Source: an uncultured Oscillospiraceae bacterium (GTDB lineage Bacteria > Bacillota > Clostridia > Oscillospirales > Oscillospiraceae). Taken from it: a stretch of 64,000 nucleotides of DNA. The translations under genes were made by a program, and so were the position numbers. A model generated the notes under the pieces. That model was not told where the DNA came from and ran no database searches. It saw only the letters and a program-made list of their open reading frames with translations. The stretch covers positions 99,954-163,953 of the forward strand of contig CANQBC010000002.1 of the NCBI GenBank assembly GCA_947589225.1. Direction: 5' to 3'. This document shows, in pieces, positions 46,264 through 55,573 of this stretch (position 1 is its first letter; each line of letters starts with the position of its first letter).

Positions 46264-49200
46264 TCATGCGTTCCAGACGTTTTCAAGCCAGTCGGCGTAT
46301 GTCTCCACCCAGCCGCCCGCGGCACCGAAGCCGTGAGGCCAGTTTTGCAGGACCAGCCTGTCCACCGGGTGTCCCATGTTCTCTAAGACGGCGTACTGCT
46401 GTTCAAACTGGCGGTAGAAGGGATCCTCGGTGCCGTAGCAGTAGAAGGTGGGCGGCAGGTCGCCGCCCCGGAGCCAGTCCGGGTCCATATTGCCCACGCT
46501 GAGACGGCCGTAGAAGGCGTAGATCATGCCGCAGGCCGTGGCGTGGGCGGGCACCTTGTCCAGCTCATCCGGGATATAGTCCGGGTCCAAGGCGTCGCCG
46601 GTCACGTCCCCGTCGTAGTGCATCAGAAACTCGCCAGCCTGGATGCCGCCCGCCGAGAAACCCATAACGGCGATGTTGTCCGGGTCAAAACCGTACACAC
46701 CGGCGTTTTTCCGTATCCACCGCACGGCTCTTGCCACGTCCAGCGCCCCTTCCTTCTGGTTGTAGGGCCGGAGGCGGTAATCCACGATGAAGGTCACAAA
46801 CCCCAGCTCCCGCAAAGCGTCGGCCACTGGCAGGGAGTCAGTGTAGTTGCCCCTGAACTGATATGCCCCGCCGGCCATCAGCACCACTGCGCCCTTGGGG
46901 GTCACACCTTCCCGCACGGGAATGGCCGTGACGTAGGGGCGGAAGTCCCAATCGTCGAAGTAACCGGTCATATTGGAGGTGAAATTCGTCACGGCGGGGA
47001 CGTTGTCCTCCTCCCAGAGATAGAGCACCTGGATGTCCGTGGGGTCGGCAACCGTGTTGAGAACGGTTTGATTGCCCACCGGCTCGGGCAGTTTTTTGTT
47101 CATGAGGTCGTATGACCAATCGCCGTAGGCGTATGCCTCCGGCAAGTCGCCGAGGTGAGGCTTGGCCACTGCCCCCTGGCTTTCAAAATATTCCATTAAT
47201 CTCTGTGCCGCCTCTCCGCGTGTCACGACAGTCGCGTCCCCATGGGGGTCCCAGGTGCCGGAGCTGTCCCCGGAGTAGCGGGACAAAATGAGGTCGAACT
47301 GCTGGCGCGTCAGCGCCTCCTCCGGGGCGAAAAGGCCATCGCCGACGCCGTTCACAATGCCGTGCTGTGCCGCCCAGCCCACGGCCTCGGTGTACCAAGT
47401 CCCGGCGGGCACGTCCCGGAAGTCCGGCGCGGGCGCGTCAACGCTGCCCGCCGCCCGGTGGAGAACGGTGACGATCATGGCACGGGACATGGGGGCGTCT
47501 GGCGAGAAGATGTCCGCCCCCGTGCCCGCCATCAGGCCGTGCTCATAGACGTACTTTACCGCCTCGGCGTATTTTGACCCCTCCGGCACATCCCGAAAGC
47601 GCGCCGCGCCGTGGGACGCTATCCACTCAAGAACGCTTTTGTCCTCAAAGATGAGGCTCCCGCCGCCGTGCTGGTTGCTGACGCCCTTTTCCCGGAACCA
47701 GTCGGCATCGGGGATATTGAGAACGATAAGCTCATTTATCTCGCCGTCCGTCGATCCCGCCGCCCGGTAAGCGTCCGTCAGGCCCGCGTAGGCGTCACGG
47801 GCGCGCTGGGAGCCATAATATTCGTCGTCCTGCCCCATGAAGATGTACACCGCCACCTGCCTTTCCGCCAAAGGCGCGTATGTCCCGTCCCACTGGGAGG
47901 CCACGTGGAGGTAGGCGGCGTAGAGGTCGGGCCGCATGGAGACGGCCCTGGACATGGTCTCGCCCCCCGCTGAGTACCCGGCGGCGTAGACGCGATTTGT
48001 GTCCACGGGGAAATGTTCAATAAAGTATTCCGCCAGCTCGTTGGCCTGCCGGGCGGACTTGTCGTTCCAATCCGTGAGCTGGGCGGACACCACGATCATT
48101 GGCTCGTCCAAATTGGCCCAGTTCTGGAACCCGTTCCAGCTTATGTTGCTCCCGGAGGAGTCCTCCCCGAACCACATCTGCCCGTACCCCGGCATGGTCA
48201 TCACCAGGGGATACTTTTGTCCGGGATAGTAGTTTTCAGGGAGAATGCAGCTGTAATGGATAGGCCCATCGGCCCCCTCCAAAATCTGCTCCCGGACAAG
48301 GCCATCGGTTGTCATTTGATTTTCCCAGAAGGCAACCGCGTCCTTTATCCACCCCTCCGCCGCGGTGCCGGTGCCGAGGCCGAAGCCGTGGGGCAGGCCC
48401 TCGTAGGCGTGGAACTCCGTGGGGATGCCGAGAGCGGACATGGCATTTAAACGCGCTTGCATGGTCTGCCAGTTCGCAATGCCGTCCGAGGTGCCCACGC
48501 AGACGTAGGTGGGCGGGTCATTTTCGGAATAATCCGTGTGGCCCGTGTACTGCATGATGACGGCTCCGGGCCTGGGCAGGTCCTCGCCGCCAAAATATCC
48601 CGGCCCGTATGTGCCAAGATCGGCGGCCATTCTCGCCCCGGCGCTGCCGCCCCAGACGGAGTAGCAGGAGGTGTCCACCTCCAGCTCCTGGGCGTGGTCG
48701 AAGATGAAGCTGACGGAGCGGGCCAGGTCCTCCACCGCCGTGTCCCAGCCGGGGCGGTAGATGAGGGCGAAGGCGTTGTAGCCCATCTTTGAAAGCTCCA
48801 ACGCGTGGGGGAAGCTGTCGTGCATGGCCCCCACGTAGGCAAAGCCCCCTCCGGCGTTGCACACAGCAAACCTTTCGCCGGAATCGCCCTTGAAGAAGAA
48901 CAGGCCCGTGTCGCGCTTGGCGGGGTCGGCGGCCTTTTCGTCCTCCGAATAGATGTCGTAGAAAATCACGTCCCCCGCGGAGGCGTGGTCTTTCATGTAA
49001 TTGCAGATTTCCACCGTTTTGCCGGGGTCGATGTAATTATACCAGGTGAGACGAAGCTCCCCCAACGTGTCCCCGCTCCAGTAGCCCTCGTCCACGGGGA
49101 AGATGAGCCGCCCGTAATCGCCGAACACCGGGTCTGAGATCACGTCCTCGATGGGCGTGTCCACGGTGTATGGGTTGGTAGATGAGGGCTTTTTCCCTCC

Positions 49201-50175
49201 GAAAAACGCCTTGAGGCCGTTGTAGGTGTACTCCATAGACGAAAGTCCCCCGTGGGTGTAGCCCTCCTTCACCCGGTAGGCGAAGTTGACATTTTCGGCA
49301 AACAAATCGGAATTGCGCATTTTTTCCACCCTGTTCTCCACATAGGAATAGGCAAAATCATCGGTGCCGGTCATAATGAAAACAAAGAAGTCCTCCGGGC
49401 CTCTCCCTTCGGCGGCGGCGAAGATGTTGTCGTCGTCCAGGGTCGTTCCGCAGCTCATGGGGAGGTAGTAGTGGAAGTAGTCCATGCAGTTTTCAAAGGT
49501 CCGCCAGGTGGCCACGCTCCCCATGGAGAAGCCCCCGAAGCCCCCGAAGCCCCGGTGGTCGCGGGAGGCTATAAGCTCCGATGATGACGTACCCTCGGCG
49601 TAGGTGCTGTATTTGCCCTCCACCGCCGGGAGAAGATCGTTCACAAGCTCGTTGTGGAGGTTCCGGTTTAATTGGAGCGCCAGGGAGAAGCTGGCGCTGT
49701 CCTCCGGGGAGGTATTGTTGTAGGTGGGGCAGACGATGATGAGCGGCTCGAAGTCCCCATTTTCAATGGCGTTGTCGATGACATTCTTGAAAACAGAGGG
49801 GTTTTCCGGCGTGCCCATGGTCTGGTTCTCGTTGCCCCAACCGCCGTGCATCAGGTAAAAGACGTCATATTTCTCGTTTTCATCGTACCCGTAGGGCAGA
49901 TAGATCACCGCGTGCTTTTGGAGGGGCTGGTTCTTTTCCTCGTAGGAGAAGGACTCCCAGGTGTCGTAATAGAGATCCTCCAATGTCCCCGGCTCTGCCG
50001 CCGCATCAAAATACCCGTCGGGGATCTCCTGGATGGTCTCAGGGACGGAAACCTGGCTGTGCGCCGCGGCGGGGCTGTCCACAGCGGGGGCCGTCAAACC
50101 CGCCGGATCTGCCGCCCTCCCGCAGGCGCCCAGCAGAAGGGATGTGGTGATGATGAGCGATATGATCTTATCCAT
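46264..50175 (-). CDS. Giant exported protein with four alpha/beta-hydrolase-like domains and SLH repeats
   Basis: A lipoprotein of about 1303 residues (signal SLLLGAC). Domain 1 (about 40-330) is a CE1-type esterase like the 39.7-kb gene, nucleophile GFSMG near 212. Domain 2 (about 370-610) has GGSAG near 510 and a His in LPHGFG. Domain 3 (about 615-855) has GYSAG near 733. SLH repeats follow at about 860-1010 (FRDVPEGSKYAEAVKYVYEH; MSRAMIVTVLHRAAG). Domain 4 (about 1050-1303) has GFSAGG near 1171 and a WPHGFG His. ATG 50175 follows GGGCCGGG. It is probably a wall-bound multi-ester hydrolase; the substrate is unknown. Confidence 0.85.
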   Translation of the reverse strand: MDKIISLIITTSLLLGACGRAADPAGLTAPAVDSPAAAHSQVSVPETIQEIPDGYFDAAAEPGTLEDLYYDTWESFSYEEKNQPLQKHAVIYLPYGYDENEKYDVFYLMHGGWGNENQTMGTPENPSVFKNVIDNAIENGDFEPLIIVCPTYNNTSPEDSASFSLALQLNRNLHNELVNDLLPAVEGKYSTYAEGTSSSELIASRDHRGFGGFGGFSMGSVATWRTFENCMDYFHYYLPMSCGTTLDDDNIFAAAEGRGPEDFFVFIMTGTDDFAYSYVENRVEKMRNSDLFAENVNFAYRVKEGYTHGGLSSMEYTYNGLKAFFGGKKPSSTNPYTVDTPIEDVISDPVFGDYGRLIFPVDEGYWSGDTLGELRLTWYNYIDPGKTVEICNYMKDHASAGDVIFYDIYSEDEKAADPAKRDTGLFFFKGDSGERFAVCNAGGGFAYVGAMHDSFPHALELSKMGYNAFALIYRPGWDTAVEDLARSVSFIFDHAQELEVDTSCYSVWGGSAGARMAADLGTYGPGYFGGEDLPRPGAVIMQYTGHTDYSENDPPTYVCVGTSDGIANWQTMQARLNAMSALGIPTEFHAYEGLPHGFGLGTGTAAEGWIKDAVAFWENQMTTDGLVREQILEGADGPIHYSCILPENYYPGQKYPLVMTMPGYGQMWFGEDSSGSNISWNGFQNWANLDEPMIVVSAQLTDWNDKSARQANELAEYFIEHFPVDTNRVYAAGYSAGGETMSRAVSMRPDLYAAYLHVASQWDGTYAPLAERQVAVYIFMGQDDEYYGSQRARDAYAGLTDAYRAAGSTDGEINELIVLNIPDADWFREKGVSNQHGGGSLIFEDKSVLEWIASHGAARFRDVPEGSKYAEAVKYVYEHGLMAGTGADIFSPDAPMSRAMIVTVLHRAAGSVDAPAPDFRDVPAGTWYTEAVGWAAQHGIVNGVGDGLFAPEEALTRQQFDLILSRYSGDSSGTWDPHGDATVVTRGEAAQRLMEYFESQGAVAKPHLGDLPEAYAYGDWSYDLMNKKLPEPVGNQTVLNTVADPTDIQVLYLWEEDNVPAVTNFTSNMTGYFDDWDFRPYVTAIPVREGVTPKGAVVLMAGGAYQFRGNYTDSLPVADALRELGFVTFIVDYRLRPYNQKEGALDVARAVRWIRKNAGVYGFDPDNIAVMGFSAGGIQAGEFLMHYDGDVTGDALDPDYIPDELDKVPAHATACGMIYAFYGRLSVGNMDPDWLRGGDLPPTFYCYGTEDPFYRQFEQQYAVLENMGHPVDRLVLQNWPHGFGAAGGWVETYADWLENVWNA

Positions 50176-50189
50176 TTTTCCCGGCCCTC

Positions 50190-50636
50190 TCATAAAATCA
50201 TGTTTGTCCATTTCCCGCCGTCCTCGCAGTAAGTAAATTCACTTTTTGTGTCATCCTCAAATACCGGGAGCATGGCGGCCATGTCCCGTGAAAGGGGCAT
50301 ACGCTCCAGCTCATCCCTGGGGACCCACAGCACATCGCCCTCCGGGGAGGGACGAAGCTGGCCGTGAAAGCGGGAGGCCCGGTAGAGGAAGATCACATAC
50401 CGGCTGCCGTCATCCCTTGTAAACTGCTTGACGCCGCAAAGCCGCGCGTCCTCTAAAATAAGCCCCGTCTCCTCGAAAACCTCCCGGACAGCGGCCTTCG
50501 TAAACGGTTCCCCCGGCTCCACATGACCGCCGGGAAAGGCCAGCCCCGGCCAGGGGACGTTCACCCGGTTTTGCAAAAGCACCCTCCCGGCCTCGTCCCG
50601 GACCATGGTGAGTGTGGTAAAAACTGCCTGTTCCAA
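50190..50636 (-). CDS. NUDIX hydrolase
   Basis: A NUDIX-family pyrophosphohydrolase of about 148 residues. The box reads GGHVEPGEPFTKAAVREVFE, extended by ETGL, near residue 36. It begins most plausibly at TTG 50636, seven bases after AAGGGGGG; an ATG at 50663 overlaps the conserved hairpin E3. It overlaps the giant-hydrolase region slightly upstream. The substrate is unpredictable. Confidence 0.85.
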   Translation of the reverse strand: MEQAVFTTLTMVRDEAGRVLLQNRVNVPWPGLAFPGGHVEPGEPFTKAAVREVFEETGLILEDARLCGVKQFTRDDGSRYVIFLYRASRFHGQLRPSPEGDVLWVPRDELERMPLSRDMAAMLPVFEDDTKSEFTYCEDGGKWTNMIL

Positions 50637-50664
50637 CGCCGCGCCCCCCTTTACATTTCCCATG

Positions 50665-50725
50665 ATAAACCAATCGAGACTTCAAGAGAAGTCCCGATTG
50701 GTTTATGAGTTGTTACCTGTGGTTA
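50665..50725. promoter_or_regulatory. Palindrome plus hairpin element E3
   Basis: The palindrome TTACCTGTGGTTA (50713-50725) lies 4 bp after the SLH protein stop. A 19-bp stem (ATAAACCAATCGAGACTTC / GAAGTCCCGATTGGTTTAT, 50665-50706) follows toward the NUDIX gene. Confidence 0.65.
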
Positions 50726-50729
50726 TGAC

Positions 50730-52769
50730 TCATTGGTCGATGTCCACCAGTGTGTATGTCCGGCTGCCCAGGCTGATCTCCTCGGCGTGCTCTAAGGTGT
50801 GGAGGCCCATCTGCTGGTCAATTCTCTGCATCAGGCTCTCGCTTCCCTCGGCGGCTTTGCAGAGATCGTAGGCTGCCTGGTCAATGGCCACGGGGTCCGT
50901 GGAGGCGAGGATTCCGATGTCGTGGATGTCCGGCTCGGCCGGGTTGCCGTCACAGTCGCAGTCAATGGAGATGTTGTTGAGGACGCTGATGTAGATGATG
51001 CGTTCACCGTTCCCAAGGTAATCGGAGACGGACTTGCCAGCCTCGGCCATGGACTCGGTGAAGGCCGTCTGATCTCCGCCCCAGGGGGAGGTGTGGGACT
51101 TTCCGCCGGTGTGGATGAGGCACTTGCCCTCCTTGGAGCCAAGGCCGATGGAGATATTCTTAATGGCCCCGCCGAAGCCAGCCATGGCGTGGCCCTTGAA
51201 GTGGGAGAGGACAACGTAGGAGTTATAATTGGCAAAATGAGAGCCAACAAGGTTAGAGGAAAGGACCGTTTCCGCACCCTCGCCGTCCACGGGCAGTTCC
51301 ATACTCCCGTCCGCGTCCAGAATGTCCACGTCGGCGATAGCCGTAAATCCGTGGTCCTCCGCCACCTGCATATGCATGGCGGTCTCGGTGCGGGAGCCGC
51401 CGTAAGCGGTGTTGCACTCCACGATGGTGCCGTCCACCTCTTTGACCACGCCCTCAATAAGCTCAGGGCGCAGATAGTTGCTGGCGGGCGGTTCGCCGGT
51501 GGAGAGCTTCACGGCCACATTCCCGGTGGGCGTCCAGCCCAGGGCTTCATAGACCGCCAGCATCCCATCGGAGCTGATGTCGGAGGTGAAGTAGACCACG
51601 CTGCCGCTGATTTCCCCGTCGGAGGGCAGGTCAAGGGAGTTGACCCACTCGGTAACATCGTCCTCAGAAACGCCGGAGCTGAACCGTTTCCCCTCCTGCC
51701 AGTCGCCCTCCCCTGCCATCGCCGCCAGGTCCGTCCCGCTCTGGCCCAGCCCGGAGCTGGAGGAGGTGCAGAAGGGGATGACGGTCTTGCCGGTGAAGTC
51801 GTTGGAGGTGATGAACTCATTGACGGGCCATGCCGCCCCGCCCCACCATATGGGGTAGCCAACAAAGACGGTGTCGTAGCTGTCCCAGTTTTCCGGGACG
51901 GCGCTGACAAGCTCCACGCTGTTCTGGGCCGCCTCGTCCTCGTGCTCCTTGGAAACACGGCTGTCCCGGTCCGTCCAGTCAAGGTCAGCGGAGGTATAGG
52001 GTTCCACCGGCTCCAGCTCAAAAGTGTCCGCGCCCAGAGTGTCCGCGATGATCTGCGCCACGCGCTGGGTGTGGTCCGTGGCGGAGAAATACACAACAAG
52101 TATGCCGCTATCGGAAGGCTCAGCGGGTTCTTCCACCCTGTTCCTCAAAAACCGGGCTAAAATGGCGGCGGCCTGGGCGCGGGTCAGGCCGTCCTTGGGG
52201 GCGAAGCGGTTCCCGCCCACGCCGCCGACCACGTCGTTTTCCTTGGCCCAGGCCACGGCGGGCAGGGCGTAGGCCGCGATGTCGCCCTCGTCCGCAAAGC
52301 CGGTCGCGGTCCCGGCGTCGGGACGATTGGCGTACCGCCAGAGGATGGTAACGGCCTGCTCGCGGGTCAGCTTGTCCCCCGGCCCGAAGCTCCCGTTGTC
52401 GTAGCCGTTCACAATGTTGTTTTTCGCGGCCCAGGCCACAGCGTCGGAATACCACTGACCCGCCGGCACATCTGGGAAGGTGGGCGCGTCCGTTACCGTG
52501 GGGGTATTTTCCACCCGGTGAAGCACCGTCACCAGCATAGCCCGGTTCATGGCCCCGTTGGGGTCAAAATGTCCGCCTCCCACGCCGTCCATGATGTTAT
52601 TATCATAGCACCAAATCACGTCGTCTGCGTACCACTCCCCATCCGGCACGTCGGAGAATGGATTGTCCCCCGCGGCCTCCGCCGTCCCGGACCCCAGCGC
52701 CGCAAGGCCTAAGTTGTAGACCAGCACCAGCGCCAGAATAGCGCATCCGTATTTCAAAAGCCTTTTCAC
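50730..52769 (-). CDS. SLH-anchored flavodoxin-DUF362 protein
   Basis: About 679 residues: signal peptide, three SLH repeats (about residues 35-215; NPFSDVPDGEWYADDVIW, DGVGGGHFDPNGAMNRAML), a flavodoxin domain (ILVVYFSATDHTQRVAQIIA; VGYPIWWGGAAWPVNEF) and a DUF362 domain to the end. The start is GTG 52769 after AAGGAGG. The C-terminal two domains nearly duplicate the lipoprotein at 44.6-46.2 kb; only the anchoring part differs. Probably a cell-surface redox protein. Confidence 0.88.
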   Translation of the reverse strand: MKRLLKYGCAILALVLVYNLGLAALGSGTAEAAGDNPFSDVPDGEWYADDVIWCYDNNIMDGVGGGHFDPNGAMNRAMLVTVLHRVENTPTVTDAPTFPDVPAGQWYSDAVAWAAKNNIVNGYDNGSFGPGDKLTREQAVTILWRYANRPDAGTATGFADEGDIAAYALPAVAWAKENDVVGGVGGNRFAPKDGLTRAQAAAILARFLRNRVEEPAEPSDSGILVVYFSATDHTQRVAQIIADTLGADTFELEPVEPYTSADLDWTDRDSRVSKEHEDEAAQNSVELVSAVPENWDSYDTVFVGYPIWWGGAAWPVNEFITSNDFTGKTVIPFCTSSSSGLGQSGTDLAAMAGEGDWQEGKRFSSGVSEDDVTEWVNSLDLPSDGEISGSVVYFTSDISSDGMLAVYEALGWTPTGNVAVKLSTGEPPASNYLRPELIEGVVKEVDGTIVECNTAYGGSRTETAMHMQVAEDHGFTAIADVDILDADGSMELPVDGEGAETVLSSNLVGSHFANYNSYVVLSHFKGHAMAGFGGAIKNISIGLGSKEGKCLIHTGGKSHTSPWGGDQTAFTESMAEAGKSVSDYLGNGERIIYISVLNNISIDCDCDGNPAEPDIHDIGILASTDPVAIDQAAYDLCKAAEGSESLMQRIDQQMGLHTLEHAEEISLGSRTYTLVDIDQ

Positions 52770-52802
52770 AGTTTTGCGCCTCCTTATATTGATATAAATA
52801 GA

Positions 52803-52863
52803 ATAAACCAATCGTGGCCTCAAGAGAAGTCCCGATTGGTTTATGAGTTATAACCTACGGTAA
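52803..52863. promoter_or_regulatory. Palindrome plus hairpin element E4
   Basis: The palindrome TAACCTACGGTAA (52851-52863) lies 6 bp after the CMD-cupin stop; the hairpin arms ATAAACCAATCG and CGATTGGTTTAT span 52803-52844. Confidence 0.65.
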
Positions 52864-52869
52864 GCAGTG

Positions 52870-53607
52870 TCAGGGGAGCAGATCGTATTCCTTGTCTGTC
52901 ACGGCCTCGCGCCACTCGGTACGGGTCTCCTCGCCGGGGACCTCGACGGCAAGGTGCTGGAACCAGCAGTCCTTCGCCGCGCCGTGCCAGTGCTTCACAT
53001 TGGCGGGGATGTTCACTACGTCCCCGGGGTGGAGCTCCTGAGGTTCTTTCCCCTCCTCCTGGTACCAGCCCCGGCCGGCCACACAGATCAGCATCTGCCC
53101 GCCGCCGGTTTTCGCGTGGTGGATGTGCCAGTTGTTGCGGCACCCCGGTTCAAAGGTCACGTTGAATACCGGAACCTGCGTAGTGGAAATGGGCGCCAGG
53201 TAGCTCTGCCCGATGAAATACTGCGCAAAGGCGTCATTTTTATTGCCTACCGGGAATACCGACAGGTCCTTTGCCGGAGCGCCCTCCTCATCGCCGTAGA
53301 CCTCCGCGATCATGGGAAACGTACTCCACGCCTTGGGCCAGCCGCAGTAGAAGGCAAGCTGAGTGACGATCTCCACCGCCTCCGTCTTGGTAACGCCGTG
53401 TTCCTTGCCCAAAGCAATGTGACTTTTGAGCTGCGGATAAAGCCCCGCCGAAAAAAGCGCCGCAATGGTGACCATGCTCCTGTCTCTGGGCGAGAGTTTA
53501 TCCTCCCGCGACCACACCTCTCCAAACAGCACGTCGTCATTCAGTTCCGCGAATTTGGGGGCCAGACCGCCCAGCGCGTCCCGCCCCGCCGTTTGCTTCT
53601 TTGCCAT
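52870..53607 (-). CDS. Carboxymuconolactone-decarboxylase-like/cupin fusion
   Basis: A 245-residue protein with an N-terminal CMD/AhpD-like alpha-helical domain (KLSPRDRSMVTIAALFSAG; IVTQLAFYCGWPKA) and a C-terminal cupin (HIHHAKTGGGQMLICVAGRG; GDVVNIPANVKHWHG, a metal-binding pattern). The peroxidatic CxxC of AhpD is missing. Fusions of this type occur in gut Firmicutes redox clusters. AGGAGG lies before the ATG; the iron alcohol dehydrogenase is 12 bp upstream. Confidence 0.9.
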   Translation of the reverse strand: MAKKQTAGRDALGGLAPKFAELNDDVLFGEVWSREDKLSPRDRSMVTIAALFSAGLYPQLKSHIALGKEHGVTKTEAVEIVTQLAFYCGWPKAWSTFPMIAEVYGDEEGAPAKDLSVFPVGNKNDAFAQYFIGQSYLAPISTTQVPVFNVTFEPGCRNNWHIHHAKTGGGQMLICVAGRGWYQEEGKEPQELHPGDVVNIPANVKHWHGAAKDCWFQHLAVEVPGEETRTEWREAVTDKEYDLLP

Positions 53608-53619
53608 ATTCTTTCCTCC

Positions 53620-54780
53620 TTATCTGCACTCCAAGAGAACCGCCAGCAGCTCGTCTCTTGTAAATTTCCTGCAACAACCGCCCGTGAGAACGGTGGTGTC
53701 CGCGATGGCTTTGTAGTCCGTGTCTGCCGGGATGCCCATCTCGGCGAAGGTGGTGGGAAGTCCCGCCTCGCGGATGAAGGACGACAGGGCGTCGATAAAG
53801 GCGTTTGCCAGCTCCGTCTCCGTCTTGCCGGCGGGATCCACGCCCCAGACGTTGACGGCGAGGCGCGCAAACTGTGGCGCGGCCTCCGGGAGCATGTGGC
53901 GGTAGAGGACGGGGTGGATCACCGCCAGGCCCTGGCCGTGGTTGCAGTCGGTGTACGCGCCCAGCTGGTGCTCCAGCATATGGGCCTGGAAGTCCGTGAC
54001 CTTGCCGATCTTCAGCATCCCGTTCTCCCCCATGGCCGCCGCCCACAGAAGCTCGCTCCGGGCGTTGATATCCTGCGGGTTCCTGAGCGTCGCACGGAGA
54101 TTGCGGATGATATTGCGCTGGCAGGCCTCGTTGATCTCGTCGGAGAGATTAGTTTCCCTCGGCGACCCCATATACGTCTCCATACAGTGGGAGAGGGCGT
54201 CAAAGGAGCCGGAGATGACCTGGCTCATGGGCATGGTCATGGTGTACGCCGGGTCCAGAATGGCAAAATCGTAGAAGGCGCCCCACAGCGGGCCTTTGAC
54301 CTTCTTCGTCTCATTTGTGATCACCGCGCCGTTGTTCATCTCCGCGCCGGTGCCGAAGGCCGTCACCACAGCGCCCATGGGAATAAAGCCGGTGGGCGAC
54401 CCGCGCAAAACCGTCTCAAGCTCCCACAGATCCTCCTCAGTCCTTGCCTGGGCCGAAATCACCTTGCAGCAGTCAATGACACTGCCGCCGCCCACGGCCA
54501 GGATGAAGTCGATATTGTTCTCCCTCGCCAGCCGCGCCCCCTCCTGCACCTTGGCGTAGGTGGGGTTGGACATGATGCCGGAAAACTCCGTGACGGTCTT
54601 CCCGGCGACCTTGAGAAGATTTATCAGTTCATCGTAGACGCCGTTTCGCTTAATTGACCCGCCGCCGTAGGCCAGCATCACGTTCTGCCCCACCTTGGCA
54701 AGTTCCACTGGAAGGTTCTTTTCCGCCGCCTTCTCCCCGAAATAGACGGTAACGGGATAGCGGTATGTGAATGTGTTCAT
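53620..54780 (-). CDS. Iron-containing alcohol dehydrogenase (BDH/YqhD-like)
   Basis: A 386-residue NAD(P)H-dependent alcohol dehydrogenase of the iron-containing type. The nucleotide-binding GGGSVIDCCKVI and the metal site in FDALSHCMETYMGS and HQLGAYTDCNHGQGLAVIHP fit the YqhD/butanol dehydrogenase branch. AAGGAGG precedes the ATG. It is part of the oxidoreductase group; the aldehyde or ketone substrate is unknown. Confidence 0.92.
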   Translation of the reverse strand: MNTFTYRYPVTVYFGEKAAEKNLPVELAKVGQNVMLAYGGGSIKRNGVYDELINLLKVAGKTVTEFSGIMSNPTYAKVQEGARLARENNIDFILAVGGGSVIDCCKVISAQARTEEDLWELETVLRGSPTGFIPMGAVVTAFGTGAEMNNGAVITNETKKVKGPLWGAFYDFAILDPAYTMTMPMSQVISGSFDALSHCMETYMGSPRETNLSDEINEACQRNIIRNLRATLRNPQDINARSELLWAAAMGENGMLKIGKVTDFQAHMLEHQLGAYTDCNHGQGLAVIHPVLYRHMLPEAAPQFARLAVNVWGVDPAGKTETELANAFIDALSSFIREAGLPTTFAEMGIPADTDYKAIADTTVLTGGCCRKFTRDELLAVLLECR

Positions 54781-54793
54781 AACTTTTTCCTCC

Positions 54794-55555
54794 TTATCTG
54801 GTGGTTTTCGGATTATAGTACTGCCCGTGGCCCACGGTGGCCTTTGTGTAGGCGATGGCGTTTTTGGGGCATACGTGCAGACAGCCCAGGCACAGCGTAC
54901 AGTTGGCCTTGCTCCAAACAGGCCGCCCCTCCGTCATGGTGATGGCCCTCGTGGGACATTGTGCCGCGCACTGCCCGCACCCCACGCAACTGTCATTTAC
55001 AGTGAAATTCTTTGTCTGGCTGGCCTTTTTGTACGCTTTTTTCATCATCAGGAGCATGGGCGCGGGCCACTCGCCCTTGACCCGGACACGCTTCTTTTGG
55101 ACGATACCCTCGATGATGCCGGGAAGAAGCTGGTCCGCCTTGTCCAAGGTCGACTGCACATAAGCCTGATCCGTGAGGTCGAAATTCGGCACCCAGTTGT
55201 CCACGGACTGGAGAAGAAAGTCCGCGTCCTGCTCCCGGCCGGTCTTGCGGCGCAGGATTTTCGCCAGCTCCGCCGCCACGTTGCCGTAATGGAAGCCGTA
55301 GGTGTCCACGGTGTAGACGTAGTTGCTGTCAGTAAGCCTCAGCTCCGCCTTTTCCAGAAAATCCGCCACAACAGACGGCAGAACGCCGAAATAGGTGGGC
55401 AGGACAAAGCCCAGAGCTTCGCCCTCCTCGGGCCGGATGCTTAAAATTGCGCTTTGGCAGGCGTCGGTCAGGGACATGACCTGATCGCCCGTCTTGGCCG
55501 CGATCCGCTCCGCCGCGTATTTGCAGTTGCCGGTGGATGAAAAATAGAGGATCAT
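54794..55555 (-). CDS. EFR1-type flavodoxin-ferredoxin
   Basis: A 253-residue protein with an N-terminal flavodoxin-like domain (MILYFSSTGNCKYAAERIA) and two C-terminal [4Fe-4S] motifs (CVGCGQCAAQCP and CTLCLGCLHVCP). EFR1 proteins pass electrons in Clostridia and are usually cytoplasmic; no signal is seen here. It probably supplies reducing power to neighbouring reductases. AGGGTGG precedes the ATG. Confidence 0.92.
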   Translation of the reverse strand: MILYFSSTGNCKYAAERIAAKTGDQVMSLTDACQSAILSIRPEEGEALGFVLPTYFGVLPSVVADFLEKAELRLTDSNYVYTVDTYGFHYGNVAAELAKILRRKTGREQDADFLLQSVDNWVPNFDLTDQAYVQSTLDKADQLLPGIIEGIVQKKRVRVKGEWPAPMLLMMKKAYKKASQTKNFTVNDSCVGCGQCAAQCPTRAITMTEGRPVWSKANCTLCLGCLHVCPKNAIAYTKATVGHGQYYNPKTTR

Positions 55556-55573
55556 GTTCCACCCTCCCGAAAC

